64,000 nt of DNA from Roseomonas sp. AR75 (lineage in GTDB: Bacteria; Pseudomonadota; Alphaproteobacteria; Acetobacterales; Acetobacteraceae): NCBI RefSeq assembly GCF_005222815.1, contig NZ_STGB01000006.1:186001-250000 (forward strand), written 5' to 3'. This document shows, in pieces, positions 1 through 7,308 of the stretch. A program made the translations under genes and the position numbers. A model generated the notes under the pieces. It ran no database searches and was not told where the DNA came from. It saw nothing but the letters and a program-made list of their open reading frames with translations. The number at the start of each line of letters is the position of its first letter. Positions within the stretch are counted from its first letter, which is position 1.

Positions 1-856
1 TCTCGGCGCTGAAGGCCACGGCGGGAAACAGCAGCAGCGGCCCCGCATTGGCGGCGTTCTCCCCGAAGGTCAGCGCGCCGGGCAGCACGGCCAGCCTCGG
101 CGGTTCGTTGACATTCGTCACGACGATGTCCACCGCGCGGGATGCGCTGGCGAGCCCGTCGCTCACCGTCACCGTGATCCTGTGGACGTTGTCGGCCAGG
201 GAATTCAGCGGGCCCTCGAAGTCCGGCGCCTGGTTGAACCGCACCGCGCCTGCGGAATCGATGGTGAACTGCGACGCGTCGAGGCCCTGCAGCGACCAGG
301 TAAGGCCTGTCGCGCCGTCCGGATCGATCGCCGCAGCCTGGTAGGCGATGCCTGTCCCGTTCTCCGCGAAGCTCGCCGCACTGCCCGAGACGATCAGCGG
401 CGCGTCGTTCTCCCGCGTGACAGCGACGGTGACGTTGCGCACCGTCGCGCTGCCGAACAGGGGCTCGATCGCGAGCGTCAGGGTCCGCGCGGTCGCCGGG
501 GCGTCGAAGACGTTGGCATAGGTCAGCGCCTGGATCAGCGCATCCAGCGCCGTCGCGCTGGGCGCCGCGGTGAACGCGACGGTGAAGGTGCCGCCGACCC
601 CGCCCGAGACCGTGCCGAACGGCAGGCCGCCGAAGCTGACGACGCTGCCGTTGAAGCCGATCTGGCCGGCGCCGATGCCCTGATTGGCGATCGAGACCCG
701 ATCCTGCGCGAGGAGGCCCGAGACCGAGATGCCGGTCAGCGCGACCGGGCCGCTGTAGCTGAGCGTCACGTCGCCATCGATGACCTGCGGCGCCGCGTTC
801 ACGGCGTTCTCGCCGAAGGTGACGCTCGGCCCGAAGCCTGTCAGGCTGATGGACAT
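1..856 (-). CDS. Large cadherin-like repeat protein, N-terminal part (runs off left edge)
   Basis: This is a partial gene whose first 285 residues lie in the window; the rest continues past the left edge. It starts at an ATG (854-856) with MSISLTGFGPSV and has no signal peptide. Residues 1-150 form a Gly/Ala/Thr-rich beta domain with a TFGENAVNAAPQ motif. Residues about 150-255 are a cadherin-like repeat (ENGTG, AIDPDG, TVSDG, VNVNEPP-type end). A second copy of the first module begins near residue 260 with TFGENAANAGP, so the protein is built from alternating repeats. Proteins of this kind are usually long calcium-binding adhesins exported by type I systems through a C-terminal signal; no exporter is visible here. 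Adhesin function is an inference. Confidence 0.75.
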   Translation of the reverse strand, partial: MSISLTGFGPSVTFGENAVNAAPQVIDGDVTLSYSGPVALTGISVSGLLAQDRVSIANQGIGAGQIGFNGSVVSFGGLPFGTVSGGVGGTFTVAFTAAPSATALDALIQALTYANVFDAPATARTLTLAIEPLFGSATVRNVTVAVTRENDAPLIVSGSAASFAENGTGIAYQAAAIDPDGATGLTWSLQGLDASQFTIDSAGAVRFNQAPDFEGPLNSLADNVHRITVTVSDGLASASRAVDIVVTNVNEPPRLAVLPGALTFGENAANAGPLLLFPAVAFSAE

Positions 857-955
857 GTCCGCTCTCCGCCGCGCCCTTGGCGGGCCCCGGCGCCCGCGGC
901 GTAGAGATTTATCAGCGTGTCGTCGTTCCGCAACGTTCCGCGCGGGCGGCGCCGG

Positions 956-1795
956 TCAGCCGGCGATTTCCACCATCACCGGCACGTGGTCGGACGCGCG
1001 CTCCCACCCTCGGGCGTCCTTCAGCACGTGATGCGCGCGCAGCCCGCCGGCGAGGTCGGGCGAGACCCAGACATGATCGAGCCGCCGCCCACGATCCGAT
1101 GCGCGCCAGTCCTGCGCGCGGTAGCTCCACCACGTGTAGAGCTTCTGGTCCTCCGGCACGAAGTGGCGCACGGCGTCGTACCACTGGCCAGCGCGCATCA
1201 TCGCCGTCAGCGCCTCCGTCTCCACCGGCGTGTGGGAGACGACGTCGAGAAGCTGCCGATGCGACCACACGTCGTGCTCCAGCGGCGCGATGTTGAGGTC
1301 GCCGACCAGCACGGCGCGCCGGAAGCCGCCGGCGTCGCGCCGCGCGGCGGACCAGGCGGTGGCCTCCGCGACGAAATCCAGCTTGTGGGCGAATTTCGGG
1401 TTGGCGTTGCGATCGGGCACGTCGCCCCCCGCGGGGATGTAGAAATCGTGCAGCTCGATCGGTCCGCCCGGCGCATCCAGCTCGACCGCCAGGTGCCGGC
1501 AATCGCCCTTGCCGCACCAGTCGGGATCGGTGCCCTCACGCACGGCGAAGGGCCGCTTCGAGAGGATGGCGACGCCGTTGTAGCCCTTCATCCCGCGCAC
1601 GGCGCGATGCGGGAAGCCGAGTGCCTCCACGCCCTCATGCGGGAAGTGCTCGTCGGGGCACTTCGTCTCCTGCAGGCAGATCACGTCCGGCTCCAGGGCG
1701 GCCGAAAGATCCTTCAGCAGCGGCAGGCGCAGCCGGACGGAGTTGATGTTCCAGGTGACGATGCGCAGCGTCTTGCGCGCGGGCTTGCGGGCCAA
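956..1795 (-). CDS. xthA: Exodeoxyribonuclease III
   Basis: AP endonuclease and 3'-5' exonuclease of base excision repair, 279 residues, normal family length. All family motifs are present: RIVTWNINSVR (residues 11-21), the metal-binding Glu in LQETKCPD (E43), VGDLNIAP, the DRGRRLDHVW loop and the C-terminal ASDHVPVMVE with the catalytic Asp-His pair (D269, H270). There is no ATG before the conserved domain. The best start is TTG at 1793-1795, preceded by GAGGGA seven bases upstream. It points the same way as the repeat protein that follows 99 bases downstream, and is divergent from the isochorismatase-like gene, so the 107-base gap upstream should hold both promoters. Confidence 0.95.
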   Translation of the reverse strand: MARKPARKTLRIVTWNINSVRLRLPLLKDLSAALEPDVICLQETKCPDEHFPHEGVEALGFPHRAVRGMKGYNGVAILSKRPFAVREGTDPDWCGKGDCRHLAVELDAPGGPIELHDFYIPAGGDVPDRNANPKFAHKLDFVAEATAWSAARRDAGGFRRAVLVGDLNIAPLEHDVWSHRQLLDVVSHTPVETEALTAMMRAGQWYDAVRHFVPEDQKLYTWWSYRAQDWRASDRGRRLDHVWVSPDLAGGLRAHHVLKDARGWERASDHVPVMVEIAG

Positions 1796-1902
1796 GGCGT
1801 GTCCCTCGGAGTTCGGCGAACGCCCTATCTGCCCGCAGCGCCCGGCGTTGCAAAGCCGGCGCGCGCGGGGGATCGTCGGCGCCTCGGCGAAGGAGGCAGG
1901 GC

Positions 1903-2535
1903 ATGTCGGACGATTACGCGCGGCGCAGCTATGGCGAGATCGGCGTCGGCTTCGGCCGCAAGCCGGGCATCGTGGTGGTGGACTTCATGCTGGCCTTCAC
2001 CGACCCGGCCTATCCGCTGGGCGGCGCGCCGCTGGTGCTGCGCGCCTTCGAGAACACGCGCAGGCTGCTGGAGGTCGCGCGGCGATACGACGTGCCGGTC
2101 GCCACCTGCAACACCGCCTACATGAACGAGCGGGAGATGCCGTACTGGAAGATCACCGCCGTGCGCGAGACCTTCCGGCACGACCACCCGAGCGCGGCGA
2201 TCGATCCGCGCATCTATGACCCGTCCTATGACCTCGCGGTCTGCAAGAAGGGGCCGAGCATCTTCTTCCAGACCGGCGTCGCGGACTATTTCGCGAAGGA
2301 GCGGGTGGACACGGTGATCGTGACGGGCTGCAACACCTCGGGCTGCATCCGTGCGAGCGCCATCGACAGCTTCAGCCACCGCTACCGCACCATCGTGCCG
2401 GAGGATTGCGTCGGCGACATCGAGGAGCAGCCGCACCGCGACAATCTGCGCGACATCGGCCGCCGCTACGTGGATGTCAGCGACCTGCAGACCGTGCTGG
2501 CGCAGATCGAGGAGTGGCGGAAGGGGAACGGGTAG
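1903..2535 (+). CDS. Isochorismatase-fold cysteine hydrolase
   Basis: A 210-residue cysteine hydrolase of the isochorismatase-like superfamily. The catalytic triad can be read as D27 (VVVDFM), K115 (CKKGPS) and C148 in the loop VTGCNTSGCIRAS. The extended N-terminus with FTDPAYPLGG resembles the N-carbamoylsarcosine amidase and maleamate amidohydrolase branch rather than true isochorismatase or nicotinamidase. The substrate is therefore probably an amide or carbamoyl compound, but it cannot be named. A strong ribosome site, AAGGAGG, lies eight bases before the ATG. It faces the FAH-family hydrolase, and the two may or may not share a degradation route. Confidence 0.85.
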   Translation: MSDDYARRSYGEIGVGFGRKPGIVVVDFMLAFTDPAYPLGGAPLVLRAFENTRRLLEVARRYDVPVATCNTAYMNEREMPYWKITAVRETFRHDHPSAAIDPRIYDPSYDLAVCKKGPSIFFQTGVADYFAKERVDTVIVTGCNTSGCIRASAIDSFSHRYRTIVPEDCVGDIEEQPHRDNLRDIGRRYVDVSDLQTVLAQIEEWRKGNG

Positions 2536-2601
2536 CGATGGGGCGCGGAGCGAAACTGGCCCGAGCAAACAGTCCCGCCGGCACACTGCGCCCCCTGGCG
2601 C

Positions 2602-2626
2602 CCTGTCGTGGCTTTGCCACGACAGG
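2602..2626. repeat. Perfect hairpin, 11-bp stem
   Basis: CCTGTCGTGGC, a TTT loop, then GCCACGACAGG. It lies between two convergent genes. There is no T-run on either side, so it is a possible bidirectional 3'-end processing or termination element rather than a classical terminator. Confidence 0.6.
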
Positions 2627-2664
2627 ATGAGCCGAACCCGCCAGGATCAGGTGCCAAGGCGGGG

Positions 2665-2695
2665 CCCCACGACGGTGCGAAGCGCCGTCGTGGGG
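2665..2695. repeat. Perfect hairpin, 11-bp stem
   Basis: CCCCACGACGG, a nine-base loop, then CCGTCGTGGGG, ending six bases before the stop codon of the FAH-family gene. It shares the core CGTCGTGG/CCACGACG with the hairpin 40 bases away, suggesting duplication of one element. It probably marks the ends of the two convergent transcripts. Confidence 0.6.
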
Positions 2696-2701
2696 AGTGA
2701 A

Positions 2702-3388
2702 TCAGACGATCTTCGTCTTCACCTCGCCGACGCCCTCGACGAAGCCCTCGAGCACGTCGCCCTTCACCACGGCGGCGACGCCTTCCGGGGTGCCGGTCAT
2801 GATCAGGTCGCCGGGCTCCAGCCGCACCAGGCCGGAGAGGTTGGCGATCACCTCGGGCACCGACCAGATCAGCTTCGACAGGTCGGACACCTGCGTGACC
2901 TTGCCGTTGACCTTCAGCTCGATCTTGCCCTTGGAGCCGTCATAGGACCCGTCATGCTTCACCAGCAGGCCCATCGGCGCCGAGTGGTCGAAGCCCTTGC
3001 CCATGTCCCAGGGGCGGCCGGTCTTCTTCGCCTCGTTCTGGATGTCGCGGCGGGTCATGTCGAGGCCGGCGCACCAGCCCCAGACATGCTTCAGTGCATC
3101 GCTGATGGCGATGTTCTCGCCGCCGGTGCCGATGGCGACCACCAGCTCCATCTCGTGGTGCAGGTTCTTGGTCTGGCTCGGATAGGGCATGTCGGCCCCG
3201 TCGATCACCACGGAATCGGACGGCTTCGCGAAATAGAAGGGCGGCTCGCGCGTGGGGTCGGAGCCCATTTCGATGGCATGCTCGGCATAGTTGCGCCCGA
3301 CGCAGAAGATGCGGCGCACCGGGAACTTGCCGCCGCCCTTCACGGGCAGGTAGGCGACCTTGGGCGGTGCGATGACGAAGTCGGACAT
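2702..3388 (-). CDS. FAH-family hydrolase (fumarylpyruvate hydrolase-like)
   Basis: A 228-residue hydrolase of the fumarylacetoacetase family, the short single-domain form that cleaves acylpyruvates such as fumarylpyruvate in the gentisate pathway. Visible motifs are FCVGRNYAEHAIEMG (residues 28-42), the metal-binding E79-x-E81 in HHEMELVVAIG, the Asp at 110 (CAGLD), KGFDHSAPMG and TGTPEGVAAV near the end. The start ATG follows GGGGAA. It is a stand-alone gene; no gentisate dioxygenase or maleylpyruvate isomerase is nearby, so the exact substrate is open. Confidence 0.88.
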   Translation of the reverse strand: MSDFVIAPPKVAYLPVKGGGKFPVRRIFCVGRNYAEHAIEMGSDPTREPPFYFAKPSDSVVIDGADMPYPSQTKNLHHEMELVVAIGTGGENIAISDALKHVWGWCAGLDMTRRDIQNEAKKTGRPWDMGKGFDHSAPMGLLVKHDGSYDGSKGKIELKVNGKVTQVSDLSKLIWSVPEVIANLSGLVRLEPGDLIMTGTPEGVAAVVKGDVLEGFVEGVGEVKTKIV

Positions 3389-3474
3389 GCGTGTTCCCCA
3401 ACTGGCAGCGCGGCCCTCTTACCCGTTGGCGGCGCGCGCGCAAGATCGTGAGGCGGGAATTCCGGGCCGTCGCG

Positions 3475-3591
3475 TCGAAAGAAAAGACGCCCGGTCAGGG
3501 GGGTGACCGGGCGCTACTTTCTACTTCCGATCGGAATGGTCGGGCGAGCCGGCAGGGGAACCGGACCGCTCCCCGGCGTAGTAGGGCCGGT
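3475..3591 (-). ncRNA. Candidate small RNA with own promoter and terminator
   Basis: This is a proposal from sequence only. In the 331-base gap between the FAH-family gene and the amidotransferase-like gene, a possible sigma70 promoter on the minus strand (TTGCAT, 18 bases, TATTGT) would start a transcript near 3591. The roughly 115-base product contains a GGGGA/TCCCC stem, the palindrome TTCCGATCGGAA and ends in a perfect 10-bp hairpin followed by TCTTTTCTTT. The alternative is that it is just the 3' untranslated end of the upstream gene, whose stop lies 129 bases before. No known RNA family was recognised. Confidence 0.35.
3478..3513 (-). terminator. Rho-independent terminator
   Basis: On the minus strand CGCCCGGTCA, a six-C loop, and TGACCGGGCG form a perfect 10-bp stem, followed at once by TCTTTTCTTT. 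It would end transcription coming from the amidotransferase-like gene or from the proposed small RNA, and insulates the FAH-family gene downstream. Confidence 0.75.
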
Positions 3592-3597
3592 TTGCAG

Positions 3598-3627
3598 ACA
3601 ATAGCGCGGCCAAGGCCTTCCATGCAA
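3598..3627 (-). promoter_or_regulatory. Possible sigma70 promoter for the small RNA
   Basis: Minus strand TTGCAT (3627-3622) and TATTGT (3603-3598) separated by 18 bases. The match to consensus is only moderate; the support comes from its position in front of structured sequence that ends in a terminator. Confidence 0.35.
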
Positions 3628-3696
3628 AAGGCGAATGCGCGTCCGTGCCACAGATTCGGCAAAAAGCGCATCAGGTCGCGCCGACTTGAACAGGTT

Positions 3697-3713
3697 CAAC
3701 CGCCCGGCGGTTG
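3697..3713. repeat. Perfect short palindrome after stop codon
   Basis: CAACCGCC, one base, GGCGGTTG, starting six bases beyond the stop of the amidotransferase-like gene. With no T-run it is more likely a 3'-end stabilising hairpin than a terminator. Confidence 0.5.
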
Positions 3714-3719
3714 ACGTGC

Positions 3720-4529
3720 TCAGGCCGCAGCCAGGCGACGTGCCGCCGCTTCCGGGCGCTCGCCGGCCGACCAGGCGGCAGCGGCGGCGCCGAAGGCCTC
3801 GAACAGGGCGCGGCTCAGCCTGTCCTCCTCCCAATCATATTCGGGGTGCCACTGGACCCCCAGCACGAAACCCGGCGCATCCGCCACATGCACCGCCTCG
3901 ATCGTGCCGTCCGGCGCCCAGGCTTCGGCGACCAGCCGCGGCGCCAGGCGCTTGATGCCCTGGTTGTGCAGCGAATTCACCGCCACGCCGTCCGGCCGCC
4001 AAGGCAGGCCCGCGCCGTTCCAGATCCGCGCCAGCATGCCATCCGTAGCCACGCGCAGTGCATGCGCCTTGCCCGTGCGCACCTTCGGCAGCTTCTGGTC
4101 GGAAGGGGTGGAGTGGTCGATCCGGCCCGGCAGGTCCTGGATGCGCTGGTCCAGCGAGCCGCCGAGCGCCACGTTCAGCTCCTGGAAGCCGCGGCAGATG
4201 GCCAGCACCGGCAGGCCCTGCGCGATGGCGGCCCGGATCAGCGGCAGGGTGGTGGCGTCGCGCAGCGGGTCCTCGGGCGTGCCCTCCGCATGCGCAGGAC
4301 CCTCGTAATGGTCGGGGTGCACGTTGGACCGGCTGCCGGTGAGGATCAGCCCGTCCAGCCGCGGCAGGATCTCCGGCACAAGCGCCTCCCCGGCGGCGGG
4401 CAGCAGCACCGGCACGCCACCGGCCGGACCCAGGGTGCAGCGGACATAGCTGTCCGACGCGGCGTGGTTCGGCGTGCCGAAGAGCCCGAAGGCCTTGTTG
4501 CAGCAGGAGATGCCGACCATCGCGCGCAT
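3720..4529 (-). CDS. Gamma-glutamyl-gamma-aminobutyrate hydrolase-like (peptidase C26)
   Basis: A 269-residue class I glutamine amidotransferase-type hydrolase of the PuuD/C26 group, which splits gamma-glutamyl amides made during putrescine degradation. The domain fills the protein: LDGLILTGSRSNVHP near residue 60, the nucleophile C112 in PVLAICRGFQELNVALGGSLDQ-type context, and the catalytic His in GVQWHPEYD near residue 235. The start is taken as ATG 4527-4529; a second ATG three codons later (MVGIS) is equally possible. No other putrescine gene is adjacent, so the substrate is inferred only from the family. It is divergent from the Bug receptor. Confidence 0.88.
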   Translation of the reverse strand: MRAMVGISCCNKAFGLFGTPNHAASDSYVRCTLGPAGGVPVLLPAAGEALVPEILPRLDGLILTGSRSNVHPDHYEGPAHAEGTPEDPLRDATTLPLIRAAIAQGLPVLAICRGFQELNVALGGSLDQRIQDLPGRIDHSTPSDQKLPKVRTGKAHALRVATDGMLARIWNGAGLPWRPDGVAVNSLHNQGIKRLAPRLVAEAWAPDGTIEAVHVADAPGFVLGVQWHPEYDWEEDRLSRALFEAFGAAAAAWSAGERPEAAARRLAAA

Positions 4530-4658
4530 GTCCTCTAATGTCCTGCGCAGATGTGGCGGGATCAAGACATCGTTGCGTGTGTCGACTCGCCCTGCGCTGC
4601 ATGGCTGGCGCGCCCGCTGTGCACATCGCAGACTGATTGCCGCGGCAAGGAGCAGATC

Positions 4659-5636
4659 ATGATCGGACGACGGGGCACGCTCGGCGGGATGATCGCCGCG
4701 ACCGGGCTCGCGGCGGGTCCCACGCGCGCCCAGGGGCCGGCCGGCTGGCCCGCGCGGCCGATCCGCTGGGTGGTGGGCTATCCCGCCGGCGGCGCCTCCG
4801 ACATCTTCGCGCGGCTGATCGCGGGGCTTATGGGACCGGCGCTCGGCCAGGAGGTGCTGGTGGAGAACCGGCCCGGCGGCGGTGCCGTGCTGGCCGCGGA
4901 ATCCGTCGCCCGCAGCCCGGCCGACGGCCACAGCTGGATGCATGTGGACAACGGCATCCTGGTCTACAATCCCGCGCTCTATACCCGCCTGCCCTACGAT
5001 CCCGACCGCGACTTCACCGGCGTCGGCTTCATCGGCCTTTTCCCGCTCTATGTCGTGGTGCGCCCCGACAGCCCCTGGCGCGACTTCGCGGCGTTGCGCC
5101 GGGCGTCCCAGGCGAAGCCGCCGAGCTATGGCACGCCCGCCGTCGCCTCCCCGCACCATCTGGCGATGGAGTTGCTGAAGCGGCGCAGCGGCCTGTTCGC
5201 CGAGCATGTGCCCTATCGCGGCGGCCCGGCGGCGATGCAGGACCTGCTGGCGGGCAATGTGGACGTGGTGGTGATCGACACCTTCACCGGTGCGCCCTTC
5301 ATCCGCGACAACCAGGTGCGCACCCTGCTGGCGCTGACCGAGCGCCGCACGCCGCTGGCGCCGGCGGTGCCGACCGCGAAGGAACTGGGCTACGACGCCG
5401 TCGCCTATGGCTGGCAGGGGATGAGCGTGCCCGCGGCGACGCCGGCGCCGATCCTGGATCGGCTGTCCCGGGAGATGATCGCGGCGATGCGGACGGAGCT
5501 GCTGACCAGCCGCCTGCGCGACCGCGACATCGAGTACCGCCCGCAATCGCCCGCCGAGTTCCAGGCCTTCGTGCAGGCGGAGAATGCGCGGTGGCGGCCG
5601 CTGATCCGCGAACTGGGAATCCGCCTGGACAGTTAG
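4659..5636 (+). CDS. Bug-type tripartite tricarboxylate transporter receptor
   Basis: A periplasmic solute-binding protein of 325 residues from the Bug (TctC-like) family. The N-terminus MIGRRGTLGG followed by a hydrophobic stretch and TRAQ is a twin-arginine-like signal peptide cleaved near residue 24. The mature part shows the family signatures WPARPIRWVVGYPAGGASD and VLVENRPGGG. AAGGAGC six bases upstream fixes the ATG at 4659. No TctA or TctB membrane partner is nearby, which is common for the many orphan Bug proteins in this bacterial group. The ligand, probably a carboxylate, cannot be read from sequence. Confidence 0.9.
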   Translation: MIGRRGTLGGMIAATGLAAGPTRAQGPAGWPARPIRWVVGYPAGGASDIFARLIAGLMGPALGQEVLVENRPGGGAVLAAESVARSPADGHSWMHVDNGILVYNPALYTRLPYDPDRDFTGVGFIGLFPLYVVVRPDSPWRDFAALRRASQAKPPSYGTPAVASPHHLAMELLKRRSGLFAEHVPYRGGPAAMQDLLAGNVDVVVIDTFTGAPFIRDNQVRTLLALTERRTPLAPAVPTAKELGYDAVAYGWQGMSVPAATPAPILDRLSREMIAAMRTELLTSRLRDRDIEYRPQSPAEFQAFVQAENARWRPLIRELGIRLDS

Positions 5637-5772
5637 GGCGCGGCGAACTGCCCCGAATTTGCCGCGCCGGCGACAACACGGCGTCAATCCTTGTGCGTCA
5701 GAATGGGACTGGCCGGGCGGTGACACCGCCTGCCGCCAGGACGGCCCCTTCGCCCGCACCAGGTGACACGCC

Positions 5773-5862
5773 ATGTCCGAGACGCTGCACCGCGTGATCG
5801 CCAGCCTCCGCCGCTGGCTGACCTACCGCCCTGAACGACGCTTCATGCGCGGCAGCCCCTGA
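5773..5862 (+). CDS. Possible 29-residue basic protein
   Basis: A very short frame encoding MSETLHRVIASLRRWLTYRP and a tail ERRFMRGSP. It is Arg-rich with an amphipathic helix, resembling the short arginine-rich DUF1127-type proteins of alphaproteobacteria but lacking their full length. A weak AGGTG ribosome site lies seven bases upstream, and a 16-base perfect palindrome follows directly. Expression is unproven; the codons and composition match the surroundings. Confidence 0.35.
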   Translation: MSETLHRVIASLRRWLTYRPERRFMRGSP

Positions 5863-5865
5863 TCG

Positions 5866-5881
5866 GCCGCCGCGCGGCGGC
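5866..5881. repeat. Perfect 16-base palindrome
   Basis: GCCGCCGCGCGGCGGC sits exactly between the end of the possible 29-residue gene and the stop of the convergent SH3-like gene. It is a likely shared 3'-end hairpin. Confidence 0.55.
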
Positions 5882-5882
5882 A

Positions 5883-6362
5883 TCAGGCATCGCGCTGGCT
5901 GTCGGCCAGGCCCTTGCCCATCAGCAGGCCAAGCTCGCCAGGGCGATCGCTGTATTCCCGCATGGTGCGATAGGGCACGGCGGTGATCTCGGTGATGACG
6001 TTGAGCTTCTCCGCGACGCTCAGCGCATCGAACTTCCGGCCGCCCGGCCATTTCTCGAACAGGATCGCCACCGCCTGCACCGTGCGCGCCGGAACGATCT
6101 TCAGCACCCGCTCATGTTCCGGGGTGATGTCGGCGGTGGTCAGGGTGCGGTTGGGCACGCTGGTGAAGGCCTGGCGGCCTTCCTGCGCCCGCGTGGCGAC
6201 GGTCTTCGCGGCGGCAGGTGGCGTCGCGGTCAGGTCGCCGGCGCGGAAATCCAGCTCCGCGCCGTTCTCCTGCTCGATGAAGACGCGGTCGCCGTCGCAT
6301 TCCACCACCGTGCCGCTGCGCTTTCCGTCCTTGTGCCAGACCTTCTGTCCCACGGCGAACAT
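5883..6362 (-). CDS. Small protein with SH3-like N-terminus, function unknown
   Basis: A 159-residue cytoplasmic protein that I do not recognise. Residues 1-47 (FAVGQKVWHKDGKRSGTVV and on to FRAGDL) look like a small SH3/KOW-type barrel that could bind nucleic acid or protein. A linker rich in Ala and Pro follows, then a helical C-terminal part from about residue 75 with TPEHERVLKIVPARTVQAVA, a KWPGGRKFD turn and LSVAEKLNVITEITAVPYRT. The ATG at 6362 follows AAGGGA. It lies 86 bases downstream of the universal stress protein gene on the same strand and could be the last gene of that operon. Confidence 0.65.
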   Translation of the reverse strand: MFAVGQKVWHKDGKRSGTVVECDGDRVFIEQENGAELDFRAGDLTATPPAAAKTVATRAQEGRQAFTSVPNRTLTTADITPEHERVLKIVPARTVQAVAILFEKWPGGRKFDALSVAEKLNVITEITAVPYRTMREYSDRPGELGLLMGKGLADSQRDA

Positions 6363-6448
6363 GCATCGGTCCCTTGCCGAAAGCCGCGGGAAGCCCGCAG
6401 CGTCGTTCCCGTTATGGCACGCCGGCGCGGTTCCGGCGACCGGAAGGC

Positions 6449-7297
6449 TCAGCGGAACACCAGCACCGGCACGCGGCAGGCGCGCAACAGGGCGGTGGTG
6501 GTGCTGCCGACCAGCAGGGTGCGGATGCGCGAATGGCCATAGGCCCCCATCGCCAGCAGGTCGATCCCGGCGGCGCCGACATAGGCCGCGATGGCGCCTT
6601 CCGGCTCGCCATGCAGGACCTCGGTGACGACCTGGAGACCGCCGCCCCGCAGCAGCTCCGCGGGCCGGTCGAGCTTCGGCGCGGCGGCTTGCGGCGCCAC
6701 CGTCACCAGGTGGCATTCCAGTCCCTTCAGCAGCTTCTGCCGCACCGCGTAGTCGATGGCCTTCAGCGCGGCCGCTCCGCCATCATAAGCGATCAGCACG
6801 CGTGCGATGGGGCGGAAGGCGCGCGCCGCGACAAGGACGGGCAGCGCGCTGGCGCGTACCACGCGCTCCAGGTTCGCGCCGAGATGGCCCTTGTCGAAAT
6901 CCGCCGCCTCGCCGCGCTTGCCGATCACGACGAGATCGGCGCCCGCCTCGAACTCCGTCACGGTCTCGACCACCGAGCCGTGCCGCTGGGTGAGCGTCAC
7001 CTGCCCGACGCCGGCGGCGCGCAGGCGGCGCTCGGCGTCGTCCAGCAGCGCGCGGGCACGGCGCAGCGCCACGCGGCCGCGGGCCGCATCCACTTCCGCC
7101 AATTCGCGCAGCAATTCCTCGGAGGCGTCGAAGCCGATGGCGCCGCTGTGGTCGGCCGGCGGCCCGGACACCGCGCGGTCGAGCACGTGCAGCACCTGCA
7201 CCGTCGCACCGCCCAGCCGCTGCGCCGCCCAGGCGGCGTGGTCGTAGATGCTTGCCGCGTAGACCGAGCCATCGGTGCAGGCCAGGATCCGGGACAT
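6449..7297 (-). CDS. Tandem universal stress protein
   Basis: A 282-residue protein with two UspA domains. The first (residues 1-150) starts SRILACTDGSVYAASIYDHA and holds GADLVVIGKRGE. The second (about 155-282) starts RVLIAYDGGAAALKAIDYA and ends with the ATP-binding signature MGAYGHSRIRTLLVGSTT. Such double-domain proteins act as ATP-binding stress factors. The gene begins 11 bases after the stop of the SulP transporter and is almost certainly cotranscribed with it, which suggests a link between anion uptake and stress or energy status. Confidence 0.9.
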   Translation of the reverse strand: MSRILACTDGSVYAASIYDHAAWAAQRLGGATVQVLHVLDRAVSGPPADHSGAIGFDASEELLRELAEVDAARGRVALRRARALLDDAERRLRAAGVGQVTLTQRHGSVVETVTEFEAGADLVVIGKRGEAADFDKGHLGANLERVVRASALPVLVAARAFRPIARVLIAYDGGAAALKAIDYAVRQKLLKGLECHLVTVAPQAAAPKLDRPAELLRGGGLQVVTEVLHGEPEGAIAAYVGAAGIDLLAMGAYGHSRIRTLLVGSTTTALLRACRVPVLVFR

Positions 7298-7308
7298 CGC
7301 CGCCCCCC

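Noticed and set aside
857..955. Tandem GCGGAACG (twice) before the repeat protein gene as an EcfG-type promoter
   Set aside because: No CGTT element lies 16-17 bases downstream of either GGAAC.
4530..5774. N-terminal extension of the amidotransferase-like gene to 684 codons
   Set aside because: The extension runs opposite the Bug receptor gene and has shadow-like composition; the family domain begins at MRAMVGIS.
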